Positions 1 to 7,615 of a stretch of DNA of 64,000 nt are shown here, in pieces (positions within the stretch are counted from its first letter, which is position 1; every line of letters starts with the position of its first letter). The notes below the pieces were generated by a model, which saw only the letters and a list, made by a program, of their open reading frames with translations, searched no databases and was not told where the DNA came from. Origin of the DNA: Micromonospora sp. NBC_01740. GTDB lineage: Bacteria; Actinomycetota; Actinomycetes; Mycobacteriales; Micromonosporaceae. A program made the translations under genes and the position numbers. Location of the stretch: positions 5,890,001 through 5,954,000 of the forward strand of contig NZ_CP109150.1 of assembly GCF_035920365.1 (NCBI RefSeq), written 5' to 3'.

Positions 1-672
1 AAGTCGGCCAGCATCGTCCTCGACGACGCCGACCTGGCCACGGCCGTCAAGGTGGGGGTCGGCAACGCCTTCCTCAACTCCGGCCAGACCTGCGCCGCCT
101 GGACCCGCCTGCTCGTGCACCGCGACCGCTACGACGAGGCCCTCGACCTGGCCGCCAAAGCCGCGGCGGGCTACCGGCTCGGCGACCCGTTCGACCCGGC
201 CACCCGGCTCGGCCCGCTGGTCTCCGCCGCGCAGCGGGAACGGGTCCGCGAGCACGTCGCCCGGGGGCTGGCCGACGGGGGCCGGCTCGTCGCCGGCGGG
301 CCCGACGCCCCGCTGCCCGAGCGGGGCTACTTCGTCGCCCCGACGGTGATCGCCGACGTCGACCCCGACAGCGCCCTGGCCCAGGAGGAGGTCTTCGGCC
401 CGGTGCTCGCCGTCATGCCGTTCGACGACGATGACGAGGCGGTGGCAATCGCCAACAACTCCCGCTACGGGCTGGCCGGCGCGGTCTGGTCGGGCGACGA
501 GGAGCGGGCGCTGCGGGTGGCCCGGCGGCTGCGTACCGGCGCCGTCGACGTCAACGGCGCCCCGTTCAACCCGCTCGCCCCGTTCGGCGGCTACAAGCAG
601 TCCGGCCTCGGCCGGGAGCTGGGCCGGCACGGGCTCGAGGAATTCCTCCAGGTCAAGGCCATCCAGCGATGA
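1..672 (+). CDS. Aldehyde dehydrogenase, C-terminal part (5' end outside window)
   Basis: The frame is open from base 1, so the N-terminal half lies upstream; 223 codons remain of a family usually near 470-490 residues. The enzyme oxidises an aldehyde to the carboxylic acid with NAD(P)+. The catalytic Cys lies in GQTC at bases 82-93. Further family motifs are EEVFGPVL in the middle and GGYKQSGLGRELG near the end, both typical of the ALDH superfamily. The stop codon overlaps the start of the downstream alcohol dehydrogenase (ATGA), so the pair is translationally coupled and probably performs consecutive alcohol-to-aldehyde-to-acid oxidations. The physiological substrate cannot be read from the sequence. 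The family call is secure; the substrate is unknown. Confidence 0.93.
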   Translation, partial: KSASIVLDDADLATAVKVGVGNAFLNSGQTCAAWTRLLVHRDRYDEALDLAAKAAAGYRLGDPFDPATRLGPLVSAAQRERVREHVARGLADGGRLVAGGPDAPLPERGYFVAPTVIADVDPDSALAQEEVFGPVLAVMPFDDDDEAVAIANNSRYGLAGAVWSGDEERALRVARRLRTGAVDVNGAPFNPLAPFGGYKQSGLGRELGRHGLEEFLQVKAIQR

Positions 673-1742
673 GGGCGCTGGTCGTCCGGGCCGTCGACGC
701 CCCGCTGCGGGTGGAGGAGATCGAACTGCCGGCCCCCGGCCCGGACGAGGTACGGGTGAGCGTCCGCGCCGCTGGCGTCTGCCACTCCGACCTGTCCATG
801 GTCGACGGCACGCTGGCACCCCCGTACCCGCTGGTGCTGGGGCACGAGGCGGCCGGGGTGGTGCTCGCGGTCGGCGACGCCGTCACGCGGGTCGCGCCCG
901 GCGCGCACGTGGTGCTGAACTGGGCCCCGCCGTGCCGCAGCTGCTGGTACTGCGGGCGGGACGAGCCGTGGCTGTGCGAGCGCACGGGGTCGCCCTCGGC
1001 CCCCCGGGGACGCACGCCGGCCGGCGAAGCGCTGCACGTCACGCTCGGCCTCGGCGCCCTCGCCGAGGAGGTGGTGGTGCCCCAGGCCGCCGTCATCCCG
1101 GTTCCCGCGGAGCTGCCCTTCGAGGCGGCGGCGCTGCTGGGCTGCGCCGTGCTCACCGGCGTCGGCGCGGTCCGCCGCACGGCGAGGGTGGCCCCCGGCG
1201 AGTCGGTGGCCGTGATCGGCCTCGGCGGGGTGGGGCTGTCGGTGGTCGCCGCCGCGCGGGCCGCCGGCGCCGACCAGGTGCTCGCCGTCGACGTCTCCCC
1301 GACCAAGAAGGCGCTGGCCGTCGCGGCCGGCGCCACCGACTTCCTGCTCGCCGACGAGACGCTCAGCCGGGCGGTCCGGGAGCGGACGGCAGGTCGGGGC
1401 GTCGACCACGCGCTGGAGTGCGTCGGGCGGTCGGCCACGATCCGCACCGCCTGGCGCGCCACCCGCCGGGGCGGTCAGGTGACAGTCGTCGGCATGGGCG
1501 CCAAGGACGACATCGTCGGGCTGGGCGCGCTGGACATCTTCCACTCGGCCCGGACCCTGCGCTCCTCGGTCTACGGCTCCTCCGACCCGGACCGGGACGT
1601 GCCCGAGCTCGCCCGGGCCGTACTCGACGGCACCCTCGACCTCGGCTATCTGATCACCGACCGGACCACCCTCGACGGCGCCCCCGAGGCCTTCGCCCGC
1701 ATGTCCCGCGGCGAGGGCGCCCGCACCGTGATCCTCCCCTGA
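669..1742 (+). CDS. Zinc-dependent alcohol dehydrogenase (MDR family)
   Basis: This 357-residue medium-chain dehydrogenase overlaps the aldehyde dehydrogenase stop by four bases. It carries the catalytic-zinc residues CHSD (about residue 38) and GHEAAG (about 60). The structural-zinc cluster C-X2-C-X2-C-X7-C lies in the stretch PPCRSCWYCGRDEPWLC (about 86-102). The nucleotide-binding glycine motif GLGGVG is near residue 180, and ALECVG supplies the expected late Cys region. It should interconvert an alcohol and an aldehyde, passing the aldehyde to the enzyme encoded just upstream. The length and both zinc sites match the class III-like and benzyl-alcohol dehydrogenase group. Whether it uses free NAD or a tightly bound nicotinamide cofactor cannot be decided from sequence alone. 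Confidence 0.92.
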   Translation: MRALVVRAVDAPLRVEEIELPAPGPDEVRVSVRAAGVCHSDLSMVDGTLAPPYPLVLGHEAAGVVLAVGDAVTRVAPGAHVVLNWAPPCRSCWYCGRDEPWLCERTGSPSAPRGRTPAGEALHVTLGLGALAEEVVVPQAAVIPVPAELPFEAAALLGCAVLTGVGAVRRTARVAPGESVAVIGLGGVGLSVVAAARAAGADQVLAVDVSPTKKALAVAAGATDFLLADETLSRAVRERTAGRGVDHALECVGRSATIRTAWRATRRGGQVTVVGMGAKDDIVGLGALDIFHSARTLRSSVYGSSDPDRDVPELARAVLDGTLDLGYLITDRTTLDGAPEAFARMSRGEGARTVILP

Positions 1743-1781
1743 CCCCCGGGCTCCCCCTCCCCGCCCCGCCCCGCCCCCCCC

Positions 1782-1868
1782 ACCGGCGTCGATCATGCAG
1801 TTGTGGTGGGCGGTCGATGCCACTTCGCGGCTTTCGCGGGGCACCACAACTGCATGATCGACGCCGGT
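1782..1868. repeat. 27-bp perfect inverted repeat between convergent genes
   Basis: The arms at 1782-1808 and 1842-1868 are exact reverse complements and enclose a 33-base loop. Each arm contains the core GATCATGCAGTTGTGGTG. The element lies between the convergent ends of the alcohol dehydrogenase and the LuxR regulator, where a bidirectional terminator would be expected. The arms are less GC-rich than the surroundings and much longer than a normal terminator. This suggests a dispersed REP-like element that has settled in a 3' intergenic spot. No second copy was noticed in this window. Confidence 0.75.
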
Positions 1869-1890
1869 CAGGGCCGGAGGCAGAAGAGGG

Positions 1891-4644
1891 TCAGGAGAGG
1901 GCGCGGGCGAGTTCCGTGCGGGAGCGGATGTTGAGGCGGTGGAAGATGTTGCGGAGGTGATGGTCGACCGTACGGGTGGAGAGGAACATCCGGGCGGCGA
2001 TCTCCCGGTTGGTGGCTCCCTCGGCGACCAGCCGCGCGATCCGGAGCTGCTGGCCGGTCAGCAGTCGCGCCGCCGACTCCTCCGGCGGGCCGACCGACTC
2101 CCCGGCCGCCCGCAGCTCCGTGGTGGCCTGTTCCGCCCAGGTGGCCGCCCCGAGCAGGGTGAACGCCTCCCGGGCGGCGTGCAGGTGCTCGCGCGCCGCG
2201 CGCGGTCGGCGGCTGCGGCGCAGTTCCCGGCCCAGGAGCAGCTCGGTGCGGGCGCGCTCGAACGCGCCGGCGTCCGTCGGGTGCAGCCGCAGGGCGGTGC
2301 GGAACTCGTGCTCCGCCTCGGCGCTGCCCCGGGGCGCGAGCAGCCCGTGGCAGCGCGCGGAGAGGGCCCGGCGCGACGGGCTCGCCGTACTGCTGGCCCA
2401 CCTGTCGAAGACGGCGAGGGCGGCGCCGGCCGCCGGCCGGTCCGCGACGGCGGCGGCCGCCTCCACCAGGTACGGGGTGGCCATCACCAGGACCAGCACC
2501 TGCCCCCGGCCCGTGCCGGGGCAGGCCAGCGCGGCCAGTCGCGCGGCGGCGGCGGCCGGCCGGTTGTCGACCAGGTCGAGCACCGCCAGGGCCCACTGCG
2601 CGAGGGCGCGGGGCCGACTGTGCGCGCCCGGGTCCTCGCCGATCTCCCGGATCCGGCGCAGGGCGGTGTCGCGGTCGGCCCGGATGGCGGCCAGCACCGC
2701 CAGCATGCCCAGGTGCACACCGGCCCAGTTCTCCTGGCCGGTGTCCCGGGCGATCCGCAGCCCCTCCCGGGAGCTGTCCGTCGCGGCCTCGTGCCGGCCC
2801 AGCCAGTACTCGGCGGCCGCCCGTAACTCCAGGGCGCGGGGCAGGGCGGACAGCTCCCCGCGCTCGCGGGCAAGCTCGACGGCGCGCTCGGCGAGCCGGT
2901 GCGCCGCGCCGTCCACGGCCACCAGCAGCCCGGCCGCCGCCGCGCAGGTCAGTGCCCCGGGGGTCAGCGCCGGCCCGGTCAGCTGCCCACCGAGGACGAC
3001 CGCCCGACGCAGGGCGGGCCCGGCCTGCTCGTGATCGCCGCGCAGGGTCGCCGCGGTCCCGGCGACGTAGGCGCTCAGCAGCTCGGTCGCGGGCGGGTCG
3101 TCGGGGCGGCGCAACAGCTGCGCCCGCCGGGCGACGTCGGCGTAGCGGTACTGGTCGCCGGTGAAGCAGGCGGCCTCGCCCGCCCGCACCAGCGCGCCGA
3201 GGGCCAGCGCGCGATCGGTGCCGGCCAGCGCGGCCGCCGCGGCCAGCAGCGTGGCGGGCGCGGACCGGGGCCGGCCGGCGCGCAGCTCCAGCTCGCCGCG
3301 CAGCAGCCCGGCCCGGCCCGCCTCGGTGGCGTCCACGGCGGCGGGCAGGCTCCCCAGCAGCAGTCGGGCCCGGTGCGTCCGGCCGGCCGACCAGGCGTAC
3401 CGGGCGGCAGCCACCAGCCGGGCGGCGGCGCGTGCCGGGTCGTCGGTGAGTTCGGCGGCCCGTTGCAGCGCGGCCGAGGCCGCCGTTCCCGCGCCCTCGC
3501 ACTCGGTCGCGGCCTGCTCCAGCTCGGCGGCCAGGGCCGGGTCGGGCCCCTGGGCGGCGGCGGCGAGGTGCCCCGCCCGGCGCAGCCGGTGCCCGGCCCC
3601 GTCGAGCACGCCGGCGAGCAGCAGGTGCGCCGCGCGCCGCTCGGCCAGCGGCGCGACGGCCCGGACCACGGTCCGGACGAGGGGCTGCGGGAAGGTCACC
3701 CACCGCGGCTCGACGCGGACCAGGCCGGCGAGTTCGGCCGGCGCGAGCGCCTCGACCGCCGTGCCGGCGACCCGGGCGGCCCGGACCAGGGTGGCCGGCT
3801 CCCCGTCCTCGTCGAGCGCGGCGAGCAGCAGGACGCGGCGGGTGTCGGCCGGCAGCCGGTCCAGGCGGGCCCGGTAGGCGCGGCCCAGCCTGCCGTCGGG
3901 CGGGGGCGTCTCGGGCACCGGTTCCTCCCCGCGGCACTGGCCGGGGGTGAGCACCTCGGCCAGGTCGACGAGCGCCTGCGGGTTGCCCCCGGCCGCCGCG
4001 GCGAGCGCGGCGGCCACGGGCGGTGCGGGCGGCCGGCCGGCCAGCCGGTCGGCGAGCAGTGCGGCGCTGTCCCGGTCGTCGAGCGGGCGGAGCCGGTGCC
4101 GGGCTATCCCGCCGAGGGGGACGTCCGCGGCCGTGGTGAGCAGGACGGCCACCGACGACCGGCGCAGCCGGCGGGCGACGAACGCCAGCGTGTCCGCGGT
4201 GGGCTGGTCGCCCCGGTCCACGTCGTCCATCGTGCACAGCAACGGACGGTCCCGCGCGGCGGCGGCGAGCAGGCCGAGCACGGCCAGGGAGAGCGCCAGG
4301 CGCCGGTGGGCGGGGCAGCCCGCGCCGGCCAGCGCCCGCAGCAGCACCCGCCGCTGCTGTTCGGGGAGCGCGCCGGCCCGGTCGAGCACCGGGTCCAGCA
4401 ACCGTTGCAGCCCCGCGTACGGCAGGGCCGCCTCCTCGGGCAGCCCGGTGCCGGCCAGGACGGTGCAGCCCTCGGCGTGCCGGTGGGCGTAGTCGACGAG
4501 TGCGCTCCGGCCGGAGCCGGGCTCGCCCTGGACCAGCAGCGCTCCCCCGCCGGTGGGCAGGTCACCCAGCAGGCGCCGGATCGCGGCGCACTCGTCGGCC
4601 CGGCCGCGCAACACGGCTAATTGCACTGACGATGCAGTAACCAT
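1891..4644 (-). CDS. Large LuxR-family (LAL) ATP-binding transcriptional regulator
   Basis: The protein has 917 residues. An N-terminal AAA/STAND-type ATPase carries the P-loop GEPGSGRSALVD (about residues 40-51). A long Ala/Leu/Arg-rich TPR-like middle follows, and a C-terminal LuxR HTH lies at about 855-915 (LTGQQLRIARLVAEGATNRE followed by the TVDHHLRNIF recognition helix). This is the MalT-like LAL architecture, usually a pathway activator that needs ATP and an inducer. The ATG at 4644 is used here, but the conserved LRGRADE start of the ATPase lies only 12 codons in, and GTG codons at 4626 and 4614 are alternatives. A 20-bp sequence shared with the SDR and thiolase start regions (4621-4640) covers codons 2-8, so the gene is probably controlled by the neighbouring TetR protein. 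Confidence 0.9.
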   Translation of the reverse strand: MVTASSVQLAVLRGRADECAAIRRLLGDLPTGGGALLVQGEPGSGRSALVDYAHRHAEGCTVLAGTGLPEEAALPYAGLQRLLDPVLDRAGALPEQQRRVLLRALAGAGCPAHRRLALSLAVLGLLAAAARDRPLLCTMDDVDRGDQPTADTLAFVARRLRRSSVAVLLTTAADVPLGGIARHRLRPLDDRDSAALLADRLAGRPPAPPVAAALAAAAGGNPQALVDLAEVLTPGQCRGEEPVPETPPPDGRLGRAYRARLDRLPADTRRVLLLAALDEDGEPATLVRAARVAGTAVEALAPAELAGLVRVEPRWVTFPQPLVRTVVRAVAPLAERRAAHLLLAGVLDGAGHRLRRAGHLAAAAQGPDPALAAELEQAATECEGAGTAASAALQRAAELTDDPARAAARLVAAARYAWSAGRTHRARLLLGSLPAAVDATEAGRAGLLRGELELRAGRPRSAPATLLAAAAALAGTDRALALGALVRAGEAACFTGDQYRYADVARRAQLLRRPDDPPATELLSAYVAGTAATLRGDHEQAGPALRRAVVLGGQLTGPALTPGALTCAAAAGLLVAVDGAAHRLAERAVELARERGELSALPRALELRAAAEYWLGRHEAATDSSREGLRIARDTGQENWAGVHLGMLAVLAAIRADRDTALRRIREIGEDPGAHSRPRALAQWALAVLDLVDNRPAAAAARLAALACPGTGRGQVLVLVMATPYLVEAAAAVADRPAAGAALAVFDRWASSTASPSRRALSARCHGLLAPRGSAEAEHEFRTALRLHPTDAGAFERARTELLLGRELRRSRRPRAAREHLHAAREAFTLLGAATWAEQATTELRAAGESVGPPEESAARLLTGQQLRIARLVAEGATNREIAARMFLSTRTVDHHLRNIFHRLNIRSRTELARALS
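4621..4640. promoter_or_regulatory. Operator-like 20-mer, copy 1 (LuxR start region)
   Basis: The sequence is TTGCACTGACGATGCAGTAA. It shares 13 invariant positions with copies at 6185-6204 and 6283-6302, including CGATGCAG and the GCA of the opposite half. It covers the first codons of the LAL regulator as annotated. The adjacent TetR gene is the obvious candidate binder; that link is inference. Confidence 0.6.
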
Positions 4645-4711
4645 GCAATCGAGTGTTACCTATCGGTAGCCCGATGGAAAGACCGGCGGCGCCGCCTTCC
4701 CACGTCGCGCG

Positions 4712-5323
4712 TCAGCGCGGGCCGACGTCGGCCAGCAGGGCGGCGACCGTCCGGGTCATCACCGCGCGGGCCTGGTCCACGCCCAGTCCCAGCCCGTCGC
4801 GCAGCATCGACCAGGCCGGCCACATGCTCGCGGCCACCAGGGCGTGCACCACCTGGTCCCGGTCCGGGCCGGCCTGCTCCAGCTCGGCGGCGAAGAGTTG
4901 CTCGACCTCGTCGCGCACCCGCGCGATGTGCTTGAGGCGGTTGCGGCGCAGCTGCCCGGAGACCGGCTCGCGCATCTGGGCGGCGCGGGCCGACGGGGCG
5001 ATGAGCTGGAGCAGCCGGGCCCGCTGCCGGCAGTACGCGTCGACCCGCCGGGCCAGCGGCAGCGCCGGCGAGATCGGCCGGTGGGCGGCGTCCTGCTGCC
5101 GGAGCAGCTCCGCGCCGCTGGCCTCGAACAGCGTCTCCATGTCCTTGAAGTTGGTCCAGAGCGTCCGCAGCGAGATCCCGGCCCGCTCGGCGATGCGCTC
5201 GCCGGTCGGCCGCAGGTCCCCCTCGGAGATGAGCGCCAGGTGCGCCTCGACGATCGCCGCCCGGGTGCGTTCGGCCCGGGCGGTCCGGCCGTCGACCCGG
5301 ACCGGCGCCTCGGCACCGCCCAT
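4712..5323 (-). CDS. TetR-family transcriptional regulator
   Basis: The protein has 203 residues from the ATG at 5323. That start is preferred over the upstream GTG at 5350 because a perfect AGGAGG (5333-5338) stands nine bases before it. The N-terminal TetR HTH reads AAIVEAHLALISEGDL, then GERIAERAGISLRTLWTNFK, with the usual F-K-D-M-E helix. The remaining all-helical C-terminal part is the ligand pocket. It sits between the LAL regulator and the SDR on the same strand. A weak -10 (TAGACT, 5372-5377 on the minus strand) could give it its own transcript. Its likely targets are the three copies of a CGATGCAG-containing 20-mer at the LuxR, SDR and thiolase starts. The ligand is perhaps an acyl-CoA or aldehyde, but this is not shown by the sequence. 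Confidence 0.9.
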   Translation of the reverse strand: MGGAEAPVRVDGRTARAERTRAAIVEAHLALISEGDLRPTGERIAERAGISLRTLWTNFKDMETLFEASGAELLRQQDAAHRPISPALPLARRVDAYCRQRARLLQLIAPSARAAQMREPVSGQLRRNRLKHIARVRDEVEQLFAAELEQAGPDRDQVVHALVAASMWPAWSMLRDGLGLGVDQARAVMTRTVAALLADVGPR

Positions 5324-5426
5324 CCGCGCCCGCCTCCTCATCGCCGTCACGTCGCCCGTACCGCCGCGCCGAGTCTAGCCGCGGGCCACCCGGCGACCGT
5401 CCGGCCCCGGCCCGGGCCCGGCGCGG

Positions 5427-6194
5427 TCATCCGGCGGGCCGGCCGGCGAGGCTGACCCCGCCGTCGAGGACGAGGGTCTGCCCGGTGATCCAGGCCGCGT
5501 CGTCGGAGGCGAGGAAGGCGACCGCGCCGGCCACGTCCCGCGGCAGCCCGAGGCGCCCCAGCGGGTACGCCCGGGCGACCTCCTCCTCCCGGCCCTCGTG
5601 CAGCGCCGCCGCGAAGCGGGTCTTCACCACGGCGGGCGCGACCGCGTTGACCCGGACCTTCGGGGCGAGTTCGACGGCCAGGCACGCGGTGAGGTGGTCG
5701 ACGGCGGCCTTGCTCACCCCGTAGAAGGCGATGCCGGGCGACGGGGTGCGGCCGGCGATCGAGGAGACGTTGACGACGCAGCCGCCGCGCTCGCCCATCC
5801 CCGCGGCGACCTGCTGCACCCAGCCGAGCGTGCCGACCAGGTTGACGTCGAGGATCTTGCGGGCCGCCGCCAGGTCCAGCTCGACCAGCGGCCCGTACGC
5901 CGGGTTGATGCCGACGTTGTTGACCAGCACGTCGACCGGCCCGAACGCCTCGGTCACGGCGTCGACCGCCGCCCGTCGGTGCCCCGCGTCGTCGGCCCGG
6001 CCGGCGACGGCCACGGCGTGGGTGGGCCCGCCCAGGGCCGCGACCGCCTCGGCCAGGGCCTCCGGGTGTCGCGCGGTCAGTCCGACGCGGGCGCCCTCGG
6101 CCACGAGCCGGCGGGCGACGGCCAGGCCGATGCCGCGACTGGCGCCCGTGACGAGCGCGACCCGGCCCGCGAGTCGCCTCGAATCTGCATTCAC
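5427..6194 (-). CDS. Short-chain dehydrogenase/reductase (FabG-like)
   Basis: This classical SDR has 255 residues from the GTG at 6194. It shows the cofactor motif TGASRGIG (about residues 16-23), NNVG, the catalytic Ser in NVSSIAG, and the YGVSK Tyr/Lys pair. It ends in WITGQTLVLDGG. Such enzymes reduce or oxidise a 3-oxo/3-hydroxyacyl thioester or another secondary alcohol with NAD(P)H. The GTG start is chosen because TTGACG-17-TACTAT upstream places the -10 seven bases before it and no Shine-Dalgarno is present, so a leaderless mRNA is expected. The divergent thiolase and a shared operator-like motif suggest one fatty-acyl or side-chain degradation pathway. Confidence 0.9.
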   Translation of the reverse strand: MNADSRRLAGRVALVTGASRGIGLAVARRLVAEGARVGLTARHPEALAEAVAALGGPTHAVAVAGRADDAGHRRAAVDAVTEAFGPVDVLVNNVGINPAYGPLVELDLAAARKILDVNLVGTLGWVQQVAAGMGERGGCVVNVSSIAGRTPSPGIAFYGVSKAAVDHLTACLAVELAPKVRVNAVAPAVVKTRFAAALHEGREEEVARAYPLGRLGLPRDVAGAVAFLASDDAAWITGQTLVLDGGVSLAGRPAG

Positions 6195-6230
6195 GATGCA
6201 GATAGTAGGAGGGCGGCCGGCGCTCGTCAA
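6185..6230 (-). promoter_or_regulatory. SDR promoter with overlapping operator-like copy 2
   Basis: On the minus strand, TTGACG (6225-6230), a 17-base spacer and TACTAT (6202-6207) form a near-consensus sigma-70-type promoter. It ends seven bases before the GTG at 6194. The operator-like 20-mer CTGCATTCACGATGCAGATA occupies 6185-6204. Its CTGCAT and ATGCAG halves form an inverted repeat across the predicted transcription start, so a bound repressor would block initiation directly. Confidence 0.68.
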
Positions 6231-6282
6231 CGACGGAACGTCGATGGACAGGTCACATTCCATTGACAGCACCTCGGCATAA

Positions 6283-6302
6283 CAGCACTGTCGATGCAGA
6301 TA
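6283..6302. promoter_or_regulatory. Operator-like 20-mer, copy 3 (thiolase leader)
   Basis: The sequence is CAGCACTGTCGATGCAGATA, 27 bases before the thiolase ATG. A TTGACA hexamer lies at 6263-6268, but no good -10 is seen at the ideal distance. The core CGATGCAGATA is identical to the SDR copy. It is probably recognised by the TetR protein encoded at 4712-5323. Confidence 0.58.
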
Positions 6303-6328
6303 GTTCGCCCTCCGGAGAGGACGCTCCC

Positions 6329-7549
6329 ATGCCCGAAGCCGTCATCGTCGCCGCCGCCAGGTCACCGATCGGGCGCGCGCGCAAGGGCTCCCTGCGCGAC
6401 CTGCGCGCCGACGACCTGGCCGCCACCATCGTGCGCGCCGCCCTCGACCAGGTGCCGGCGCTCGACCCGCGCGAGATCGACGACCTGATGCTCGGCTGCG
6501 GGCAGCCGGCGGGCGAGCAGGGCCACAACCTCGCCCGGGTGGTCGGCACCCTGCTCGGGCTGGACCACCTGCCCGGCACGACCGTCAACCGGTACTGCTC
6601 GTCGTCGTTGCAGACCACCCGGATGGCCCTGCACGCCATCCGCGCGGGCGAGGGCCACGCCTTCCTCTCGGTCGGGGTGGAGTGCGTCTCCCGCTACGAC
6701 CGGGGTCGCGCCGACGGGCACCCCGGCACCACCAATCCCGCCTTCGCCGGGGCCCTGGAGCGCACCGCGACCAGGGCGGCCGGCGACCTGTCGGGCTGGC
6801 ACGACCCGCGCGAGGACGGCGAGCTGCCGGACGTCTACGTCGCGATGGGACAGACCGCCGAGAACGTGGCGCACCTGCGCGGGGTGTCCCGGCTCAGCCA
6901 GGACGAGTTCGCCGTACGGTCGCAGCTGCTGGCCGAGAAGGCGATCGCCGACGGCTTCTGGGCCCGCGAGATCACCCCGGTCACCGTCCCCGGCGGGGCG
7001 GTGGTGGCCGCCGACGACGGGCCGCGCGCCGGGGTGACCCTGGAGGCGGTGGCGGCGCTGCCGCCGGTGTTCCGGCCTGACGGCACGGTGACCGCCGGCA
7101 ACTGCTGCCCGCTCAACGACGGCGCCGCCGCGCTCGTCGTGATGTCGGACGTACGGGCGCGGGAGCTGGGCGTCACCCCGCTGGCCCGGATCGTCTCCAC
7201 CGGCCTGAGCGCCCTCTCCCCCGAGATCATGGGGCTCGGGCCGGTGGCGGCGTCGCGGCAGGCGCTGCGCCGGGCCGGCATGTCCGTCGACGACGTCGAC
7301 CTCGTCGAGATCAACGAGGCGTTCGCCGCGCAGGTGCTGCCCAGCGCCCGGGAGCTGGGGGTCGACTGGGACCGGCTCAACGTCAACGGTGGCGCGATCG
7401 CGGTGGGCCACCCGTTCGGCATGACCGGCGCCCGGATCACCACCACGCTGATCAACTCGCTGCGCTGGCACGACCAGGAGATCGGGCTGGCGACCATGTG
7501 CGTCGGCGGCGGCCAGGGCATGGCGATGGTCGTCGAGCGGCTGAGCTGA
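6329..7549 (+). CDS. Acetyl-CoA acetyltransferase (thiolase)
   Basis: This thiolase has 406 residues and begins at an ATG preceded by GGAGAGG. The nucleophilic Cys90 is in NRYCSSSLQ. The active-site NEAFAAQ, the His in VGHPFGMTGARI, and the second Cys in MCVGGGQGMA are all present, so the enzyme should be active. It performs CoA-dependent cleavage of a 3-oxoacyl-CoA, or the reverse condensation. The gene is divergent from the SDR, and the 134 bases between them hold an operator-like motif at each start. The pair fits the last two steps of a beta-oxidation-like route that would also use the ADH and ALDH products at the left edge. The chain length it accepts is not predictable. Confidence 0.93.
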   Translation: MPEAVIVAAARSPIGRARKGSLRDLRADDLAATIVRAALDQVPALDPREIDDLMLGCGQPAGEQGHNLARVVGTLLGLDHLPGTTVNRYCSSSLQTTRMALHAIRAGEGHAFLSVGVECVSRYDRGRADGHPGTTNPAFAGALERTATRAAGDLSGWHDPREDGELPDVYVAMGQTAENVAHLRGVSRLSQDEFAVRSQLLAEKAIADGFWAREITPVTVPGGAVVAADDGPRAGVTLEAVAALPPVFRPDGTVTAGNCCPLNDGAAALVVMSDVRARELGVTPLARIVSTGLSALSPEIMGLGPVAASRQALRRAGMSVDDVDLVEINEAFAAQVLPSARELGVDWDRLNVNGGAIAVGHPFGMTGARITTTLINSLRWHDQEIGLATMCVGGGQGMAMVVERLS

Positions 7550-7555
7550 CGCCGA

Positions 7556-7595
7556 CCGGGCGTGGCGGGCCGGGAGACCGACGCGCCACGCCCGG
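7556..7595. terminator. Hairpin between convergent thiolase and liv operon
   Basis: The arms CCGGGCGTGGCG (7556-7567) and CGCCACGCCCGG (7584-7595) are exact complements around a 16-base loop. It lies seven bases after the thiolase stop and 20 bases from the end of the substrate-binding-protein gene, so it can serve both strands. Confidence 0.75.
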
Positions 7596-7615
7596 CCGGT
7601 GCCGGGTGCGACCGG

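Noticed and set aside
1868..4237. A 789-codon frame overlapping the LAL regulator in another frame
   Set aside because: Its translation is Arg/Gly/Pro-rich without domain motifs, while the overlapping frame has a P-loop and a LuxR HTH at the correct ends.
1891..4644. The LAL regulator as pathway activator of the NRPS cluster
   Set aside because: It lies more than 30 kb away among catabolic genes and shares its operator-like element with those, not with the NRPS promoter region.
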